A stretch of 40,362 bases of DNA from Anaerolineae bacterium (GTDB taxonomy: Bacteria; Chloroflexota; Anaerolineae; JAAYZQ01). The stretch covers positions 1-40,362 of the forward strand of contig JAFGIA010000117.1 of the NCBI GenBank assembly GCA_016929795.1. Reading direction: 5' to 3'. Below the pieces are notes generated by a model that did no database searches, had not been told where the DNA came from, and saw only the letters and a program-made list of their open reading frames with translations. The position numbers were made by a program, and so were the translations under genes. How positions within the stretch are numbered: position 1 is the stretch's first letter; every line of letters begins with the position of its first letter. Below, in pieces: positions 32,861-40,362 of this stretch.

Positions 32861-32889
32861 TTGGCTTTGTGTGCGATCTGTGCTACAAT
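32861..32889 (+). promoter_or_regulatory. Promoter of the small cytochrome-like lipoprotein gene
   Basis: TTGGCT (32861-32866), a 17-bp spacer and TACAAT (32884-32889) preceded by TGc. The start would be near 32896, about 73 nt before the GTG at 32969; fba may be read from the same transcript. Confidence 0.7.
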
Positions 32890-32968
32890 GTCCCTGGATG
32901 GGCCCGCCGCTGGTGCTTGATCCCAACGTCCACATCTTTTTATTGCACCCTTGCCACAGGAGGCTCAC

Positions 32969-33172
32969 GTGCGGAAGCGGTTGCTTTTGTTGGCACTTGG
33001 CTCGATCGTTGTACTTGCAGCATGTGCAAGCAACGGCGAGGTGACAGAACCAGGTGGAGGAGGGGCCGCGGGAGATCCGGCAGCCGGCGAGCAGGTGTAC
33101 CACAACGTGGCGTTGCCCGTGTGCCATACCTGCCATTCTCTCGAAGCAGAGCAAATGCTGGTTGGCCCATAG
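32969..33172 (+). CDS. Very short cytochrome c-like lipoprotein, probably truncated
   Basis: A 67-residue product from GTG 32969, with AGGAGG (32958-32963) 5 nt upstream. The N-terminus is a lipoprotein signal (RKRLLLLALGSIVVLAAC, lipobox LAAC, Cys19), followed by a Gly/Ala-rich spacer and GEQVYHNVALPVCHTCHSLE, which carries a CXXCH haem c site. It then stops 11 residues after the haem histidine, at LVGP, where full-length mono-haem cytochromes continue for 40 or more residues with the distal Met ligand. Neither other frame downstream restores a cytochrome end, so this is a deletion or a true mini-protein rather than a simple frameshift. Promoter and ribosome binding site are intact. Confidence 0.7.
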   Translation: MRKRLLLLALGSIVVLAACASNGEVTEPGGGGAAGDPAAGEQVYHNVALPVCHTCHSLEAEQMLVGP

Positions 33173-33187
33173 ACTGGTGGTCATCCG

Positions 33188-33217
33188 CGGCCCCGGACGG
33201 TGCACAGCCCGGGGCCG
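33188..33217 (+). terminator. GC-rich hairpin between the cytochrome-like gene and fba
   Basis: CGGCCCCGG (33188-33196) pairs with CCGGGGCCG (33209-33217) around a 12-nt loop. It lies 16 nt after the stop at 33172 and just ahead of the fba Shine-Dalgarno. It may end the upstream transcript or attenuate fba. No T-run follows. Confidence 0.5.
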
Positions 33218-33240
33218 AACATAATAGAGGGGGGGATATA

Positions 33241-34194
33241 ATGATCGTAACCACGGACGCGTTGTTTCAAGTAGCCTACGAGAGTTTTGCCGTCGGGGCC
33301 TACAACATCAACAACATGGAACAGTGCATCGGCCTCTTTGAGGGCAACATGGAGTCGAAGGCACCCTTCATCATCCAGATCTCGCGCGGCGCGCGCGATT
33401 ATGCGCGCGTTACAATGCTCGAGGGGCTCATCCGGGCGGCGGACGAGCTTTACCCCGAAGCCATCTTTGCCGTCCACCTCGACCACGGCAACGAGGCGGT
33501 GGCGATGGAGTGCATCAACTCGGGCTTTTACAGCTCGGTGATGATCGACGCATCACACATGCCCTTCGAGGAGAACATTGCCACCACCCGCCGGGTGGTC
33601 GAAGCCGCACATGCCAAAGGCATCAGCGTCGAGGCCGAACTGGGTATGCTGGGCGGCGTCGAAGAGGACATTGCCGTCGACGAAAAGCATGCCGCGCTCA
33701 CCGACCCGGACGATGCCGAAGAGTTTGTGCGGCGCACAGGCTGCGACAGCCTCGCCGTCGCCATCGGCACCAGCCATGGTGCCTACAAATTCACAGGGCG
33801 CCAGTCGCTCCACTTTGGCCGCCTCGCCGAGATCCACGACCGGCTGCCGGGGTTTCCCCTCGTCATGCACGGATCTTCTTCTGTGCCGCGCGCCGAGGTG
33901 GAGAGGATCAACGCCGCCGGTGGTGCCATGGACCCATCGGCACGTGGGGTAGACGAGGATGAGTTTGCCAGGGCGGTACCGCTCGGCGTCACCAAGGTGA
34001 ACATTGACACAGATGGTCGCCTGGTGTGGACACGCGTCCACCGCGAGTACTTTCGCGATCAGCCTGCCAAGTTCGACTTTCGAGCGCCAGGCAAGATCTT
34101 TATGAAAGAGTATGCCGATTTTATTGCCCACAAGAATGAGAAGCTGGGCAGCGCAGGCCAGTTGGAGAGGGTTCGCCGGGCACTGACCGCCTAG
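33241..34194 (+). CDS. fba: Class II fructose-bisphosphate aldolase
   Basis: A 317-residue zinc-dependent aldolase of glycolysis and gluconeogenesis, splitting fructose 1,6-bisphosphate. Zinc and catalytic residues are visible: D81 and H82 in HLDHG, E133 in EAELG, H179 in GTSHGAYK and H210 in VMHGSSS. FAVGAYNINNME, MIDASHMP and TKVNIDTDGRL match the family. ATG 33241 follows AGAGGGGGGA. The frame is open for over 100 codons upstream, but that part overlaps the cytochrome gene and has no domain. Close tagatose-bisphosphate aldolases cannot be fully excluded. Confidence 0.92.
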   Translation: MIVTTDALFQVAYESFAVGAYNINNMEQCIGLFEGNMESKAPFIIQISRGARDYARVTMLEGLIRAADELYPEAIFAVHLDHGNEAVAMECINSGFYSSVMIDASHMPFEENIATTRRVVEAAHAKGISVEAELGMLGGVEEDIAVDEKHAALTDPDDAEEFVRRTGCDSLAVAIGTSHGAYKFTGRQSLHFGRLAEIHDRLPGFPLVMHGSSSVPRAEVERINAAGGAMDPSARGVDEDEFARAVPLGVTKVNIDTDGRLVWTRVHREYFRDQPAKFDFRAPGKIFMKEYADFIAHKNEKLGSAGQLERVRRALTA

Positions 34195-34225
34195 ATGACG
34201 GCGTGACCTGCACGCAGAAAAGATC

Positions 34226-34274
34226 CGGCTCCCTGCACTCGCCTCTAGGGTACTGGGACGAGTACAGGGAGCCG
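34226..34274 (+). promoter_or_regulatory. Hairpin in the fba-xseA gap, next to the xseA start
   Basis: CGGCTCCCTG (34226-34235) pairs perfectly with 34265-34274. After one mismatch ACTCG (34237-34241) pairs with CGAGT (34259-34263), leaving a 17-nt loop. It ends 12 nt before the xseA ATG (34287), in the place where a ribosome binding site would be expected to begin. It may terminate fba or control xseA. Confidence 0.6.
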
Positions 34275-34286
34275 TGGGGCTGCGAT

Positions 34287-35519
34287 ATGGACACAGAATG
34301 GAACCAGGCGGGCGTGATCGGCGACAACGTATGGACCGTCTCGGATCTGACCCGCTACATCACCGGGGTGTTGGAAGCGGACAGGGCGCTGCGCCACGTC
34401 TGGCTGCAGGGCGAGATCTCGAACCTGCGGCGCTATGGCAGCGGTCACGTCTATTTCGATCTGAAGGATAGCCAGGCGACACTTCACTGCGTCATGTGGC
34501 GCTCGTCGGCACAGTGGCTGCAGTGGCAGCCAGGCAACGGCGACGCAGCGCTTGCCCACGGGCGCATCTCGGTCTATGCGCCGCAGGGCGTCTACCAACT
34601 GGTCGTCGACCAGCTCCGCCCGGCTGGGATGGGGGACCTCCATGCCCAGTTCGAGGCGCTACGCGACAGGCTAAAGGCCGAGGGACTGTTCGAGGCGGCA
34701 CGCAAACGGCCACTCCCCCCCTTCCCACGCGTGATCGGCATCGTGACGTCGCGCCAGGCAGCAGCGCTGCGCGACGTGCTGAACGTGCTCCGCAGGCGCT
34801 ACCCCCTGGCGCGCGTCGCGCTGTCGCCCTGCCTGGTGCAAGGCGACCAGGCCCCAGCCCAGATTGTCGCCGCCATCCGCCTGCTCGACACACGCGACGA
34901 CGTGGACGTGGTCCTGCTCGTGCGCGGCGGCGGCTCGATCGAGGATCTGTGGGCCTTTAACGACGAGCGGGTAGCGCGTGCCATCGCCGCCTGCCGCCAG
35001 CCCGTCGTCAGCGGCGTGGGACACGAGACCGATTTCACCATCGCCGATTTCGTCGCCGACGTGCGCGCGCCGACGCCATCGGCAGCCGCCGAGCTAGTCG
35101 TGCGCGACCAGGCCGAGCTACGGCAGCACGTCGCCGCGTGGAACACGCGCCTGCAAGAAGGGTTACGCCGATGGCTGGACAGCGCGCGCCAGCTACTGGG
35201 CGCAGAAGAGCGACACCTGCACGGCCAATCACCCGTGGGCCGGATCGATACGGCACGGCAGCAGGTAGATGACCTCGGCCGGCGCATGGGGCAGTCGCTG
35301 GCGCATAGGGCTGCCTTACAGCGCTCGCATGTTGCCGGAATGGAGGCGCGCCTCGCGGCGCTCAGCCCACTGGCGACACTGGAGCGCGGATACGCGATCG
35401 TGCGTCGGCACGACGACGGCACGCTGGTGCGCAGCACAGCCCAGGTCACTGCCGGCGACAAGCTGGCCGTGCAAGTGCACGACGGCGCTTTTAACGTCCA
35501 GGTTGAGACTCGAAAATGA
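34287..35519 (+). CDS. xseA: Exodeoxyribonuclease VII large subunit
   Basis: A 410-residue XseA, the catalytic subunit of exonuclease VII, which degrades single-stranded DNA. N-terminal OB-fold: TVSDLTRYITGVLEAD, LRHVWLQGEISNLR, GHVYFDLKD (about 15-75). Catalytic part: RVIGIVTSRQAAALRDV, LLVRGGGSIEDLWAFND and VSGVGHETDFTIADFVAD with PTPSAAAEL. The C-terminal helical part contains LERGYAIV. ATG 34287 is chosen because OB-fold homology starts close after it; earlier in-frame codons fall in the hairpin. Only a weak GTGGGGC lies before it. The stop overlaps xseB. Confidence 0.94.
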   Translation: MDTEWNQAGVIGDNVWTVSDLTRYITGVLEADRALRHVWLQGEISNLRRYGSGHVYFDLKDSQATLHCVMWRSSAQWLQWQPGNGDAALAHGRISVYAPQGVYQLVVDQLRPAGMGDLHAQFEALRDRLKAEGLFEAARKRPLPPFPRVIGIVTSRQAAALRDVLNVLRRRYPLARVALSPCLVQGDQAPAQIVAAIRLLDTRDDVDVVLLVRGGGSIEDLWAFNDERVARAIAACRQPVVSGVGHETDFTIADFVADVRAPTPSAAAELVVRDQAELRQHVAAWNTRLQEGLRRWLDSARQLLGAEERHLHGQSPVGRIDTARQQVDDLGRRMGQSLAHRAALQRSHVAGMEARLAALSPLATLERGYAIVRRHDDGTLVRSTAQVTAGDKLAVQVHDGAFNVQVETRK

Positions 35520-35725
35520 CAGAACTCTCTGAACTCTCGTTCGAAGAAACGTATTCACAGCTCGAGCGCATGGTGCAGCGCCTGGAACAGGGCGACTTGA
35601 CCCTGCAAGAGGCCATCGAGACGTACGAATGGGGCATCCGCCTGGCGCGCCACTGCGGTGCCCTGCTCGACGCAGCCGAACTGCAGGTGGAGGAGCTGCT
35701 AGAGGAAGAGGTAGCCCTCGACTGA
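35516..35725 (+). CDS. xseB: Exodeoxyribonuclease VII small subunit
   Basis: A 69-residue XseB that binds the large subunit as coiled helices. The family pattern LSFEETYSQLERMVQRLEQG, DLTLQEAIETYEWGIRLARHC and an acidic end (ELQVEELLEEE) are present at normal length. ATG 35516 overlaps the xseA stop as ATGA, so the two subunits are translationally coupled. A bulged hairpin follows. Confidence 0.93.
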   Translation: MTELSELSFEETYSQLERMVQRLEQGDLTLQEAIETYEWGIRLARHCGALLDAAELQVEELLEEEVALD

Positions 35726-35729
35726 CAGG

Positions 35730-35777
35730 CCTCGTGCCTTGCAAGCTGTGGCACACCACCCGGTTCGCAAGACGAGG
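35730..35777. terminator. Bulged hairpin between xseB and the convergent aminotransferase
   Basis: CCTCGT (35730-35735), a GC bulge and CTTGC (35738-35742) pair with GCAAGACGAGG (35767-35777), 11 bp in all, with a 24-nt loop. It lies 5 nt past the xseB stop and 3 nt before the stop of the minus-strand gene. A competing stem, CGAGGTG/CACCTCG (35773-35796), reaches into the end of that gene. No T-run is seen. Confidence 0.5.
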
Positions 35778-35779
35778 TG

Positions 35780-37234
35780 CTACACGCCACACCTCGGCAT
35801 ACCCGGGTGGCGCGGCAGCGCCGCCAGCCCCGGCTGCAACGTGAAATAGCGCTCATAATCGGGCGCCCAGCCCCGTGGCCAATAGGTACCGGATGCAGGA
35901 TCCTGGTCGTACTCTCCCTGCTCCGCGCCGGCAGCGATACGCGCCAGTAGCTCGATCGTGTGATCCACCTCTTCGATCGTGTTGTAGCACCCAAAGCTAA
36001 TGCGCACCAAGCCAGGAAGGCCGACGCGCGTGCCGTTGAGAATGTCCTGCTGGTGGCGCAGTGCCTCGTGCGCACCGACGTCGAGCAGGTGCAGAATGTA
36101 CGGGTGCGCACAGAAGCAGCCATTGCGCACGCCAATCCCCCCCTCAAAGCTCAGCACGGCCGCCACTTTGTAGTGGTCCACACCGCGAACGTTGAACGGG
36201 ATGACACCCACACGCTCACTCACGCGTTCCGGGTCGGTCAGACCATACAGCTCGACACCGTCGATCTCACCCAGGCGACGCAGCGCGTGCGCCGTCAATT
36301 CTGCCTCGTGCTGCGCCAGCGCGTCCATGCCGATCTCTAGCAAACTCAGGATGGCCTGGGCCATGGCGACGGCGCCGACGACGTTCGGGCTGCCTGCCTC
36401 TTCACGATCTGGCGGTGCCGCCCACTTGACGTCGTCCACCGTGACAATGTCGACCGTTCCGCCGCCAACCATGTCTGGTGTGCCCTGCGCGAACATCTCG
36501 GCAGGGCCGACCAATGCCCCCGTGCCGTAGGGTGCGTACATCTTGTGGGCTGACAGAGCCACAAAATCGAGGTGCGCCGGGTCGTCGTCGGGGCGCATGT
36601 TGATAGCACGGTGGGGCGCGAGCTGGGCTGCGTCGACCAGGATGCGCGCCCCGACCGCGTGCGTTTTTTCCGCCAGCCGGTGGATTGGATTGAGGGTACC
36701 TGTGACGTTCGACGCCCCGCTGATGGCTACCAGGCGCACCTTGCCGGCATGTTCGTCGAGCAGCCGGTCGAAATCCGCCTCGTCGAGCGTGCCATCGTCT
36801 TTGACAGCAACGTGGTATAGCTCTGTTTGCTGGCGCCACGGCAGGTCGTTGGAGTGATGCTCCATCAGTGAGCAGAGCACGACGTCGCCGGGATCGAGTG
36901 GAAAGCGGTGGGCGAGCTTGTTGATCGCCTCGGTGGTGTTCTTGCCCAGAATGACGGTGTTGGTGGTGGGATCGGCCCCCACGAAGCAGGCCACCAGGTC
37001 ATGGGCCAGGTCGTACGCCTCGGTCGCGATCTGGCTCTTGAATCCTGTGCCGCGGTGCACACTGGAATACCAGGTCATGAATTCGCTCACCTTCTCGTGT
37101 ACAGGCCGCAGTGCCGGCGTGCTGGCCGCGTTGTCCAGGTTCACGTATTGCCGGTGCGTGCCATCTAGCAGTGGCACCTGGGCCTCGATCCCCATCACCT
37201 GCTCACGCACGTTTTCAATCGTCAGTCTCCTCAC
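35780..37234 (-). CDS. Class V aminotransferase, cysteine desulfurase-like
   Basis: A 484-residue PLP enzyme of the cysteine desulfurase (SufS/NifS-like) group. YVNLDNAASTPALRPV is the N-terminal signature; SVHRGTGFKSQIATEAYD, LGKNTTEAINKLA, SLMEHHSNDLPW (H126-H127), LVDAAQLAPH (D201) and the PLP lysine K231 in SAHKMYAPYGTG follow. C373 and C375 in RNGCFCAHPY mark the active-cysteine region, with a two-residue offset pattern unlike the single Cys of SufS. The roughly 50-residue C-terminal tail is longer than usual. GTG 37234 follows GGAGGGGG. No suf or isc scaffold gene is adjacent, so the sulfur acceptor is unknown; the tusA-like gene at 6344 is a remote candidate. Confidence 0.85.
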   Translation of the reverse strand: MRRLTIENVREQVMGIEAQVPLLDGTHRQYVNLDNAASTPALRPVHEKVSEFMTWYSSVHRGTGFKSQIATEAYDLAHDLVACFVGADPTTNTVILGKNTTEAINKLAHRFPLDPGDVVLCSLMEHHSNDLPWRQQTELYHVAVKDDGTLDEADFDRLLDEHAGKVRLVAISGASNVTGTLNPIHRLAEKTHAVGARILVDAAQLAPHRAINMRPDDDPAHLDFVALSAHKMYAPYGTGALVGPAEMFAQGTPDMVGGGTVDIVTVDDVKWAAPPDREEAGSPNVVGAVAMAQAILSLLEIGMDALAQHEAELTAHALRRLGEIDGVELYGLTDPERVSERVGVIPFNVRGVDHYKVAAVLSFEGGIGVRNGCFCAHPYILHLLDVGAHEALRHQQDILNGTRVGLPGLVRISFGCYNTIEEVDHTIELLARIAAGAEQGEYDQDPASGTYWPRGWAPDYERYFTLQPGLAALPRHPGMPRCGV

Positions 37235-37282
37235 AACACCCCCTCCGATTTTAGATTTACAATTTCAGATGGTCGATTTGAG

Positions 37283-40171
37283 TCATGGGTCGATCACAAT
37301 CGGTGTGTCGAGCAGGATGGGCTCGGCAGGGCGGTACCCGCTCACCGGTTCGTACAGGCCGACCGCGAGGCGGTAGGTGCCTGGCGGCAGAGCCATTGGC
37401 AGCAGGACTGTGTGCGGATCGGCTATGTACTCGCCGGGCAGCCAGCCGACGGTGGGTAAACCACCCTCCCCCGGCACGCCATCGGCCTGAGCCACGATGA
37501 TGCCACCGGGATCGAGCAGATGGACAAAGGCGTGATAGTGACGGTCGGGCGTGTCGAGCGTCCGCCAGTGAAGCACGAGACGCAGCGCGCCGCCAGGCTC
37601 AGCGGGCACGCCAGTCAAATCGTATCCGACGAGTGTCACCCGCTCGCCAAGCGGAGATTGTTGGACATGGGCGGGTTGTGGAGATGTGTAAACATGCCCG
37701 CGCCCCTCCACCACGACCCGGCCTAGCACCATCAACGGCGCCTCCAGATCGCCCATCGGCTGCCCGTTGGCCGCGCGCACCAGCCCTGCCGCCAGCTCAT
37801 ATTCACCCGGGTCCACCGCCGCCGGGATGCGCAGCGCGTGCGGGTCGCGCACCAAGTCGCCGGCCTGCCACCAGGCGGTCGGGTAGGTGCCCGCCACCGG
37901 CTTTTCCTGCACCTCGGCAACCGTGTTCCCAGCCAAGTCGACGAGGCGGAGCAAGGGGAAATAATCCTCGCCGGGATCGGTGCGCGCCTGCCAGAAAAGG
38001 GCCACGTCCACCGCCTCGCCCGGCAACAGCGTGGTCGGCATGGCGACAGTGTATCCCAACAGTTGCAGAGGACCGAATTCGACATCGACCCGCTGCGCCA
38101 GGGTCATGACCTGGCCATAGGTCAGCGCTTCAATAGGCGGGGCAGCCGAGGGACGGCCCACACGCACCACGCCAAGGTCCACTTCTCCCCCGCTCCCACC
38201 GGCAAAGGCGGCGGGCAGCACTGACAGATCGCCCTCGTCGTACACGCGCACGGTCACACGATAATCACCTGGCGGCGTGCCGCCAGGCACAAGCAAGCCA
38301 TGGCGATCAACCAACGGCTCGCCCACGGGCCAATCTGCAAAGGAGGCCAGCCCGCCGAGGGGTCGCGCATCGCGCTGCGCCCATACATGCCCGGTGGCGC
38401 CTACCAGTCGCAGGCCGACGCGATAGTCACCTGGGGGGGGGGCCAGCACCTGCCATGCCATCTCCACAGGTACCACCCCGGTGGCCGCAGGCAGCGGGCC
38501 AGAAGCCACCATGGCACCGTCGAGCGCCAGCCAATCGCCCAGGCGCGCGCTCACACCTGCAGGGAGTGGTGCGCCGGCAGAGAACAGCGACAGGATCGTG
38601 TTTTCTCCATGCCACTCTTTCAAGACGGGGTAGGCATGCGTCACGAGATACGCTTCGATCTGCTCCTCCAGGACGCGCCCCATCGCCTGGTGGTCGGCCA
38701 GCCACACGCGGCCGTGCGCTGCCAACAGTGTATCGAGATCGGCTGCCATGCGCGCCGGGTCGGCAACCCACAACTGCTCCTCGCGAGAGAATGCCTCACG
38801 TGGGGTGAGCGCCACCGTGGGGCGCATATCCTCGTTGGGCAAGTAGGTGTAAAAGTAACCGGCCTGCCAGGGGTGAACGCAAACGATCGCATCCTCTGGC
38901 GTCGACAGGGCGGCGACCTGGTCGGCGACCGGGCGATAGTCGTCGGCGGGATAGCGAGGCACAGTGTAGAAAAAGTGGAGAGATACCACCGCCGCCGCCA
39001 GCCACCCGACAGCCACAGCAACCACCCCAACGCGCCCCGCCCTGGAACGCAGCACTTTCTCTTCTGGCACCAACCAGGTGATCGGTATCGCGCACACGAG
39101 CAAACAGGCTGGCAGGGCAAACAGCAGCATCCGCTCAAGGCGCGGCGGGTTGAAAGGCAGGACGAGGTTGACGACGAACCCGCAGATCAGGGCCACGGCG
39201 ACAATACCCAGGGGCCAGGCGATGGCAGTGGCATTGCCAGGCTGGCGGCGCCTGGGGCGCCAGACCGACAGCGCCACGAGGACGAGCAAAAGCGGCGCGA
39301 GCCCGACCCACCACCAGTCCGCCAGTGCGCCCTCGGCGTGGCCCCACTGGAATGCCGCCAGGTGGCGCGCCAGGTAGGTAAGCAGGCCGAGGGATGGATC
39401 TTGCTCGATGCCGACCTTGAGGCTGACGTAGGTGACCAGCCTGGGGCCAGCGTACCAGAGCCAGGGGAGATAGAGCGCGACGACGGCAGCCTGGGCGCTG
39501 AGCCACGACACGACGTCGCGGCGTGTTGAGCGGCGGCGCCACCAACCACCAACCACCAACACGTTAAGGGCCAAGAGCAAGAAGGTGGCATAGTACTGAG
39601 TGTAGAGAGCGGCCGCGGCGCTCGCAACGTAGCCCGCCCAGGTGCCGGCGCCCATGCGCCCGCGCACCAGGTCATCCTCGCTGGTGCGCCATGCCAGGGC
39701 AAAGTAGAGTGCCGCTAGCCCGGCTAACGTTACCAGCCCGTACATGCGCACCTCTTGAGAGTAATAGATGTGCAAAGGCGAGAACGTCAGGAGAAGCGCC
39801 GTGGCTGCCCCCAACCGCCGGTCCACCAGGCGCCGGCCTACCATATAGATCAGAGGGACCGCCGCCACACCGATCAACACCGACAGAAAGCGAACGGACA
39901 GCACCGAGGGCCCGAACAGAGAGACCCATGCGTGCAGCAGCAGGTAGTAGAGCGGCGGGTGAATATCGACGGCGGTAAGGCGCATCATCTCGGGCACATC
40001 CGCCACAGCAAAATAGACACTCCACCCCTCATCCCACCAGAGGGGCTGAAGGTCCAGGCCGCGCAGGCGCCAGGCCAGCGCAGCCAGAGCTGCCAGCAGG
40101 ATGAAGCATCCTTCGGCTGGCTCCCTCTCCTTGCGCGACGCCTCAGCGCGTAACGTTTCCTGCGTATGCAT
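37283..40171 (-). CDS. GT39-like membrane glycosyltransferase with C-terminal beta-rich domain
   Basis: A 962-residue membrane protein. The N-terminal half (about 20-450) has 10 or more spans and the ArnT/PMT-type acidic motif WWDEGWS near residue 45, then VDIHPPLYYLLLHAW near 70. It fits a GT39/PMT-superfamily glycosyltransferase using a polyprenyl-linked sugar at the outer membrane face. A loop-like globular region (about 450-560) is followed by several similar beta segments (PPGDYRVTVRVYDEG, DPGEYELAAGLV, PPGTYRLAVGLYEP), probably extracytoplasmic. ATG 40171 is chosen because the hydrophobic region and family match begin there. The -10 box lies only 6 nt upstream, so the mRNA may be leaderless. 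Sugar and acceptor unknown. Confidence 0.85.
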   Translation of the reverse strand: MHTQETLRAEASRKEREPAEGCFILLAALAALAWRLRGLDLQPLWWDEGWSVYFAVADVPEMMRLTAVDIHPPLYYLLLHAWVSLFGPSVLSVRFLSVLIGVAAVPLIYMVGRRLVDRRLGAATALLLTFSPLHIYYSQEVRMYGLVTLAGLAALYFALAWRTSEDDLVRGRMGAGTWAGYVASAAAALYTQYYATFLLLALNVLVVGGWWRRRSTRRDVVSWLSAQAAVVALYLPWLWYAGPRLVTYVSLKVGIEQDPSLGLLTYLARHLAAFQWGHAEGALADWWWVGLAPLLLVLVALSVWRPRRRQPGNATAIAWPLGIVAVALICGFVVNLVLPFNPPRLERMLLFALPACLLVCAIPITWLVPEEKVLRSRAGRVGVVAVAVGWLAAAVVSLHFFYTVPRYPADDYRPVADQVAALSTPEDAIVCVHPWQAGYFYTYLPNEDMRPTVALTPREAFSREEQLWVADPARMAADLDTLLAAHGRVWLADHQAMGRVLEEQIEAYLVTHAYPVLKEWHGENTILSLFSAGAPLPAGVSARLGDWLALDGAMVASGPLPAATGVVPVEMAWQVLAPPPGDYRVGLRLVGATGHVWAQRDARPLGGLASFADWPVGEPLVDRHGLLVPGGTPPGDYRVTVRVYDEGDLSVLPAAFAGGSGGEVDLGVVRVGRPSAAPPIEALTYGQVMTLAQRVDVEFGPLQLLGYTVAMPTTLLPGEAVDVALFWQARTDPGEDYFPLLRLVDLAGNTVAEVQEKPVAGTYPTAWWQAGDLVRDPHALRIPAAVDPGEYELAAGLVRAANGQPMGDLEAPLMVLGRVVVEGRGHVYTSPQPAHVQQSPLGERVTLVGYDLTGVPAEPGGALRLVLHWRTLDTPDRHYHAFVHLLDPGGIIVAQADGVPGEGGLPTVGWLPGEYIADPHTVLLPMALPPGTYRLAVGLYEPVSGYRPAEPILLDTPIVIDP

Positions 40172-40177
40172 GCGCCC

Positions 40178-40183
40178 AGTATA
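40178..40183 (-). promoter_or_regulatory. -10 box of the GT39-like gene
   Basis: Minus strand: TATACT preceded by TGg (extended -10). A -35 is weak (TTTGTC or similar, near 40200). The start point is expected at about the A of the ATG at 40171, which suggests a leaderless transcript. A perfect TATCGA/TCGATA repeat lies just upstream (40209-40224). Confidence 0.5.
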
Positions 40184-40362
40184 CCATAGCTCGCGGAGGG
40201 ACAAAAAATATCGACAGCTCGATACACACACGAAAATTCGAATCAATTTCGACGCTTTTCCCCCCAAAAGTTATCGTGAGTGCGGTTCAAGATTTTGCGT
40301 CCCCCTGATTGGTGGTCGGTGCATAGCGTGCTCGACCGACAGGCATTCGACGCCAAGGATGA
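40184..40362. other. Gene-free right edge
   Basis: About 180 bases upstream of the GT39-like gene with no supported gene. It holds two short inverted repeats, TATCGA-CAGC-TCGATA (40209-40224) and an imperfect CGAAAATT/AATTTCG (40231-40251), which could be operator sites. The rest up to the window end shows nothing recognisable. Confidence 0.5.

Noticed and set aside
32869..33240. Longer start for the aldolase, adding over 100 residues
   Set aside because: The extra part overlaps the cytochrome gene and promoter and has no domain content; ATG 33241 has a strong ribosome site.
33173..33240. Frameshift that would restore a longer cytochrome c
   Set aside because: Neither other frame encodes a cytochrome-like end before the next hairpin, so a single missed base does not explain the short protein.
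38300..39529. 409-residue plus-strand frame
   Set aside because: Antisense to the GT39-like gene; low-complexity His/Arg/Gln-rich translation typical of shadow frames.
1..40362. CRISPR arrays, tRNA or rRNA genes, prophage or transposase genes
   Set aside because: No evenly spaced repeats, cloverleaf-like sequences, rRNA-conserved stretches or recombinase motifs were found by reading.

Overview
The window looks like a chromosomal segment of a Chloroflexota bacterium, most likely Anaerolineae-like. This is inferred from high-GC coding sequence, frequent GTG/TTG starts, extracellular linkers rich in Thr-Pro repeats (the lipoprotein at 7912 and the kinase at 15964), an A-adding-type CCA enzyme with DHH and CBS domains, a TPR-fused rhomboid, and a large GT39-like membrane protein with a C-terminal beta-rich region. 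I saw no rRNA, tRNA, CRISPR array, transposase or phage gene. About 34 genes are supported, mostly in short operons.

Left part (1-7749): after about 330 bases without a gene, a promoter drives a tight five-gene operon: an M29 aminopeptidase with an extra C-terminal domain, a P-loop ATPase, a second ATPase fused to GAF and SpoIIE-type phosphatase domains (the two ATPase genes overlap by ATGA), a DsrE-like protein and a TusA-like protein. It ends at a strong hairpin shared with a convergent second M29 aminopeptidase. The operon reads as a signalling and sulfur-carrier module without a known precedent that I can name.

Middle part (7785-21312): divergent promoters serve the second aminopeptidase and a LysM lipoprotein. 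Then come plsC (its Shine-Dalgarno lies inside a hairpin), a small membrane protein, the A-adding/CCA enzyme, a P-loop kinase, a YbaK-type editing protein and an ABC1 (UbiB-like) kinase. Facing them is a two-gene unit: a large protein of uncertain family (faint carnitine-acyltransferase-like pattern) followed by a receptor kinase with two complete Hanks-type kinase domains in tandem, one membrane span and a TolB-like beta-propeller end.

Right-middle part (21507-31146, all minus strand): rfbC-miaB-chbG-queA; a four-gene unit of epimerase, methyltransferase, zinc-phospholipase-like protein and FAD oxidoreductase, closed by a large hairpin; and gmk-rhomboid. miaB carries an in-frame palindromic poly-C/poly-G insertion.

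Right part (31147-40362): between gmk and an FmdB-type zinc-ribbon gene sits a 79-bp palindromic element flanked by 10-bp direct repeats that duplicate a -10 box, resembling a small mobile element. Then come tmk-darA (thymidylate kinase and PII-like c-di-AMP receptor), a very short cytochrome-c-like lipoprotein, class II aldolase, xseAB, a cysteine-desulfurase-like enzyme and the GT39-like protein, which may be leaderless. Promoters across the window share a 17-18 bp spacer and an extended -10 of form TGnTAYAAT, so they are probably read by one housekeeping sigma factor. All functional calls rest on motifs read by eye, not on database searches.
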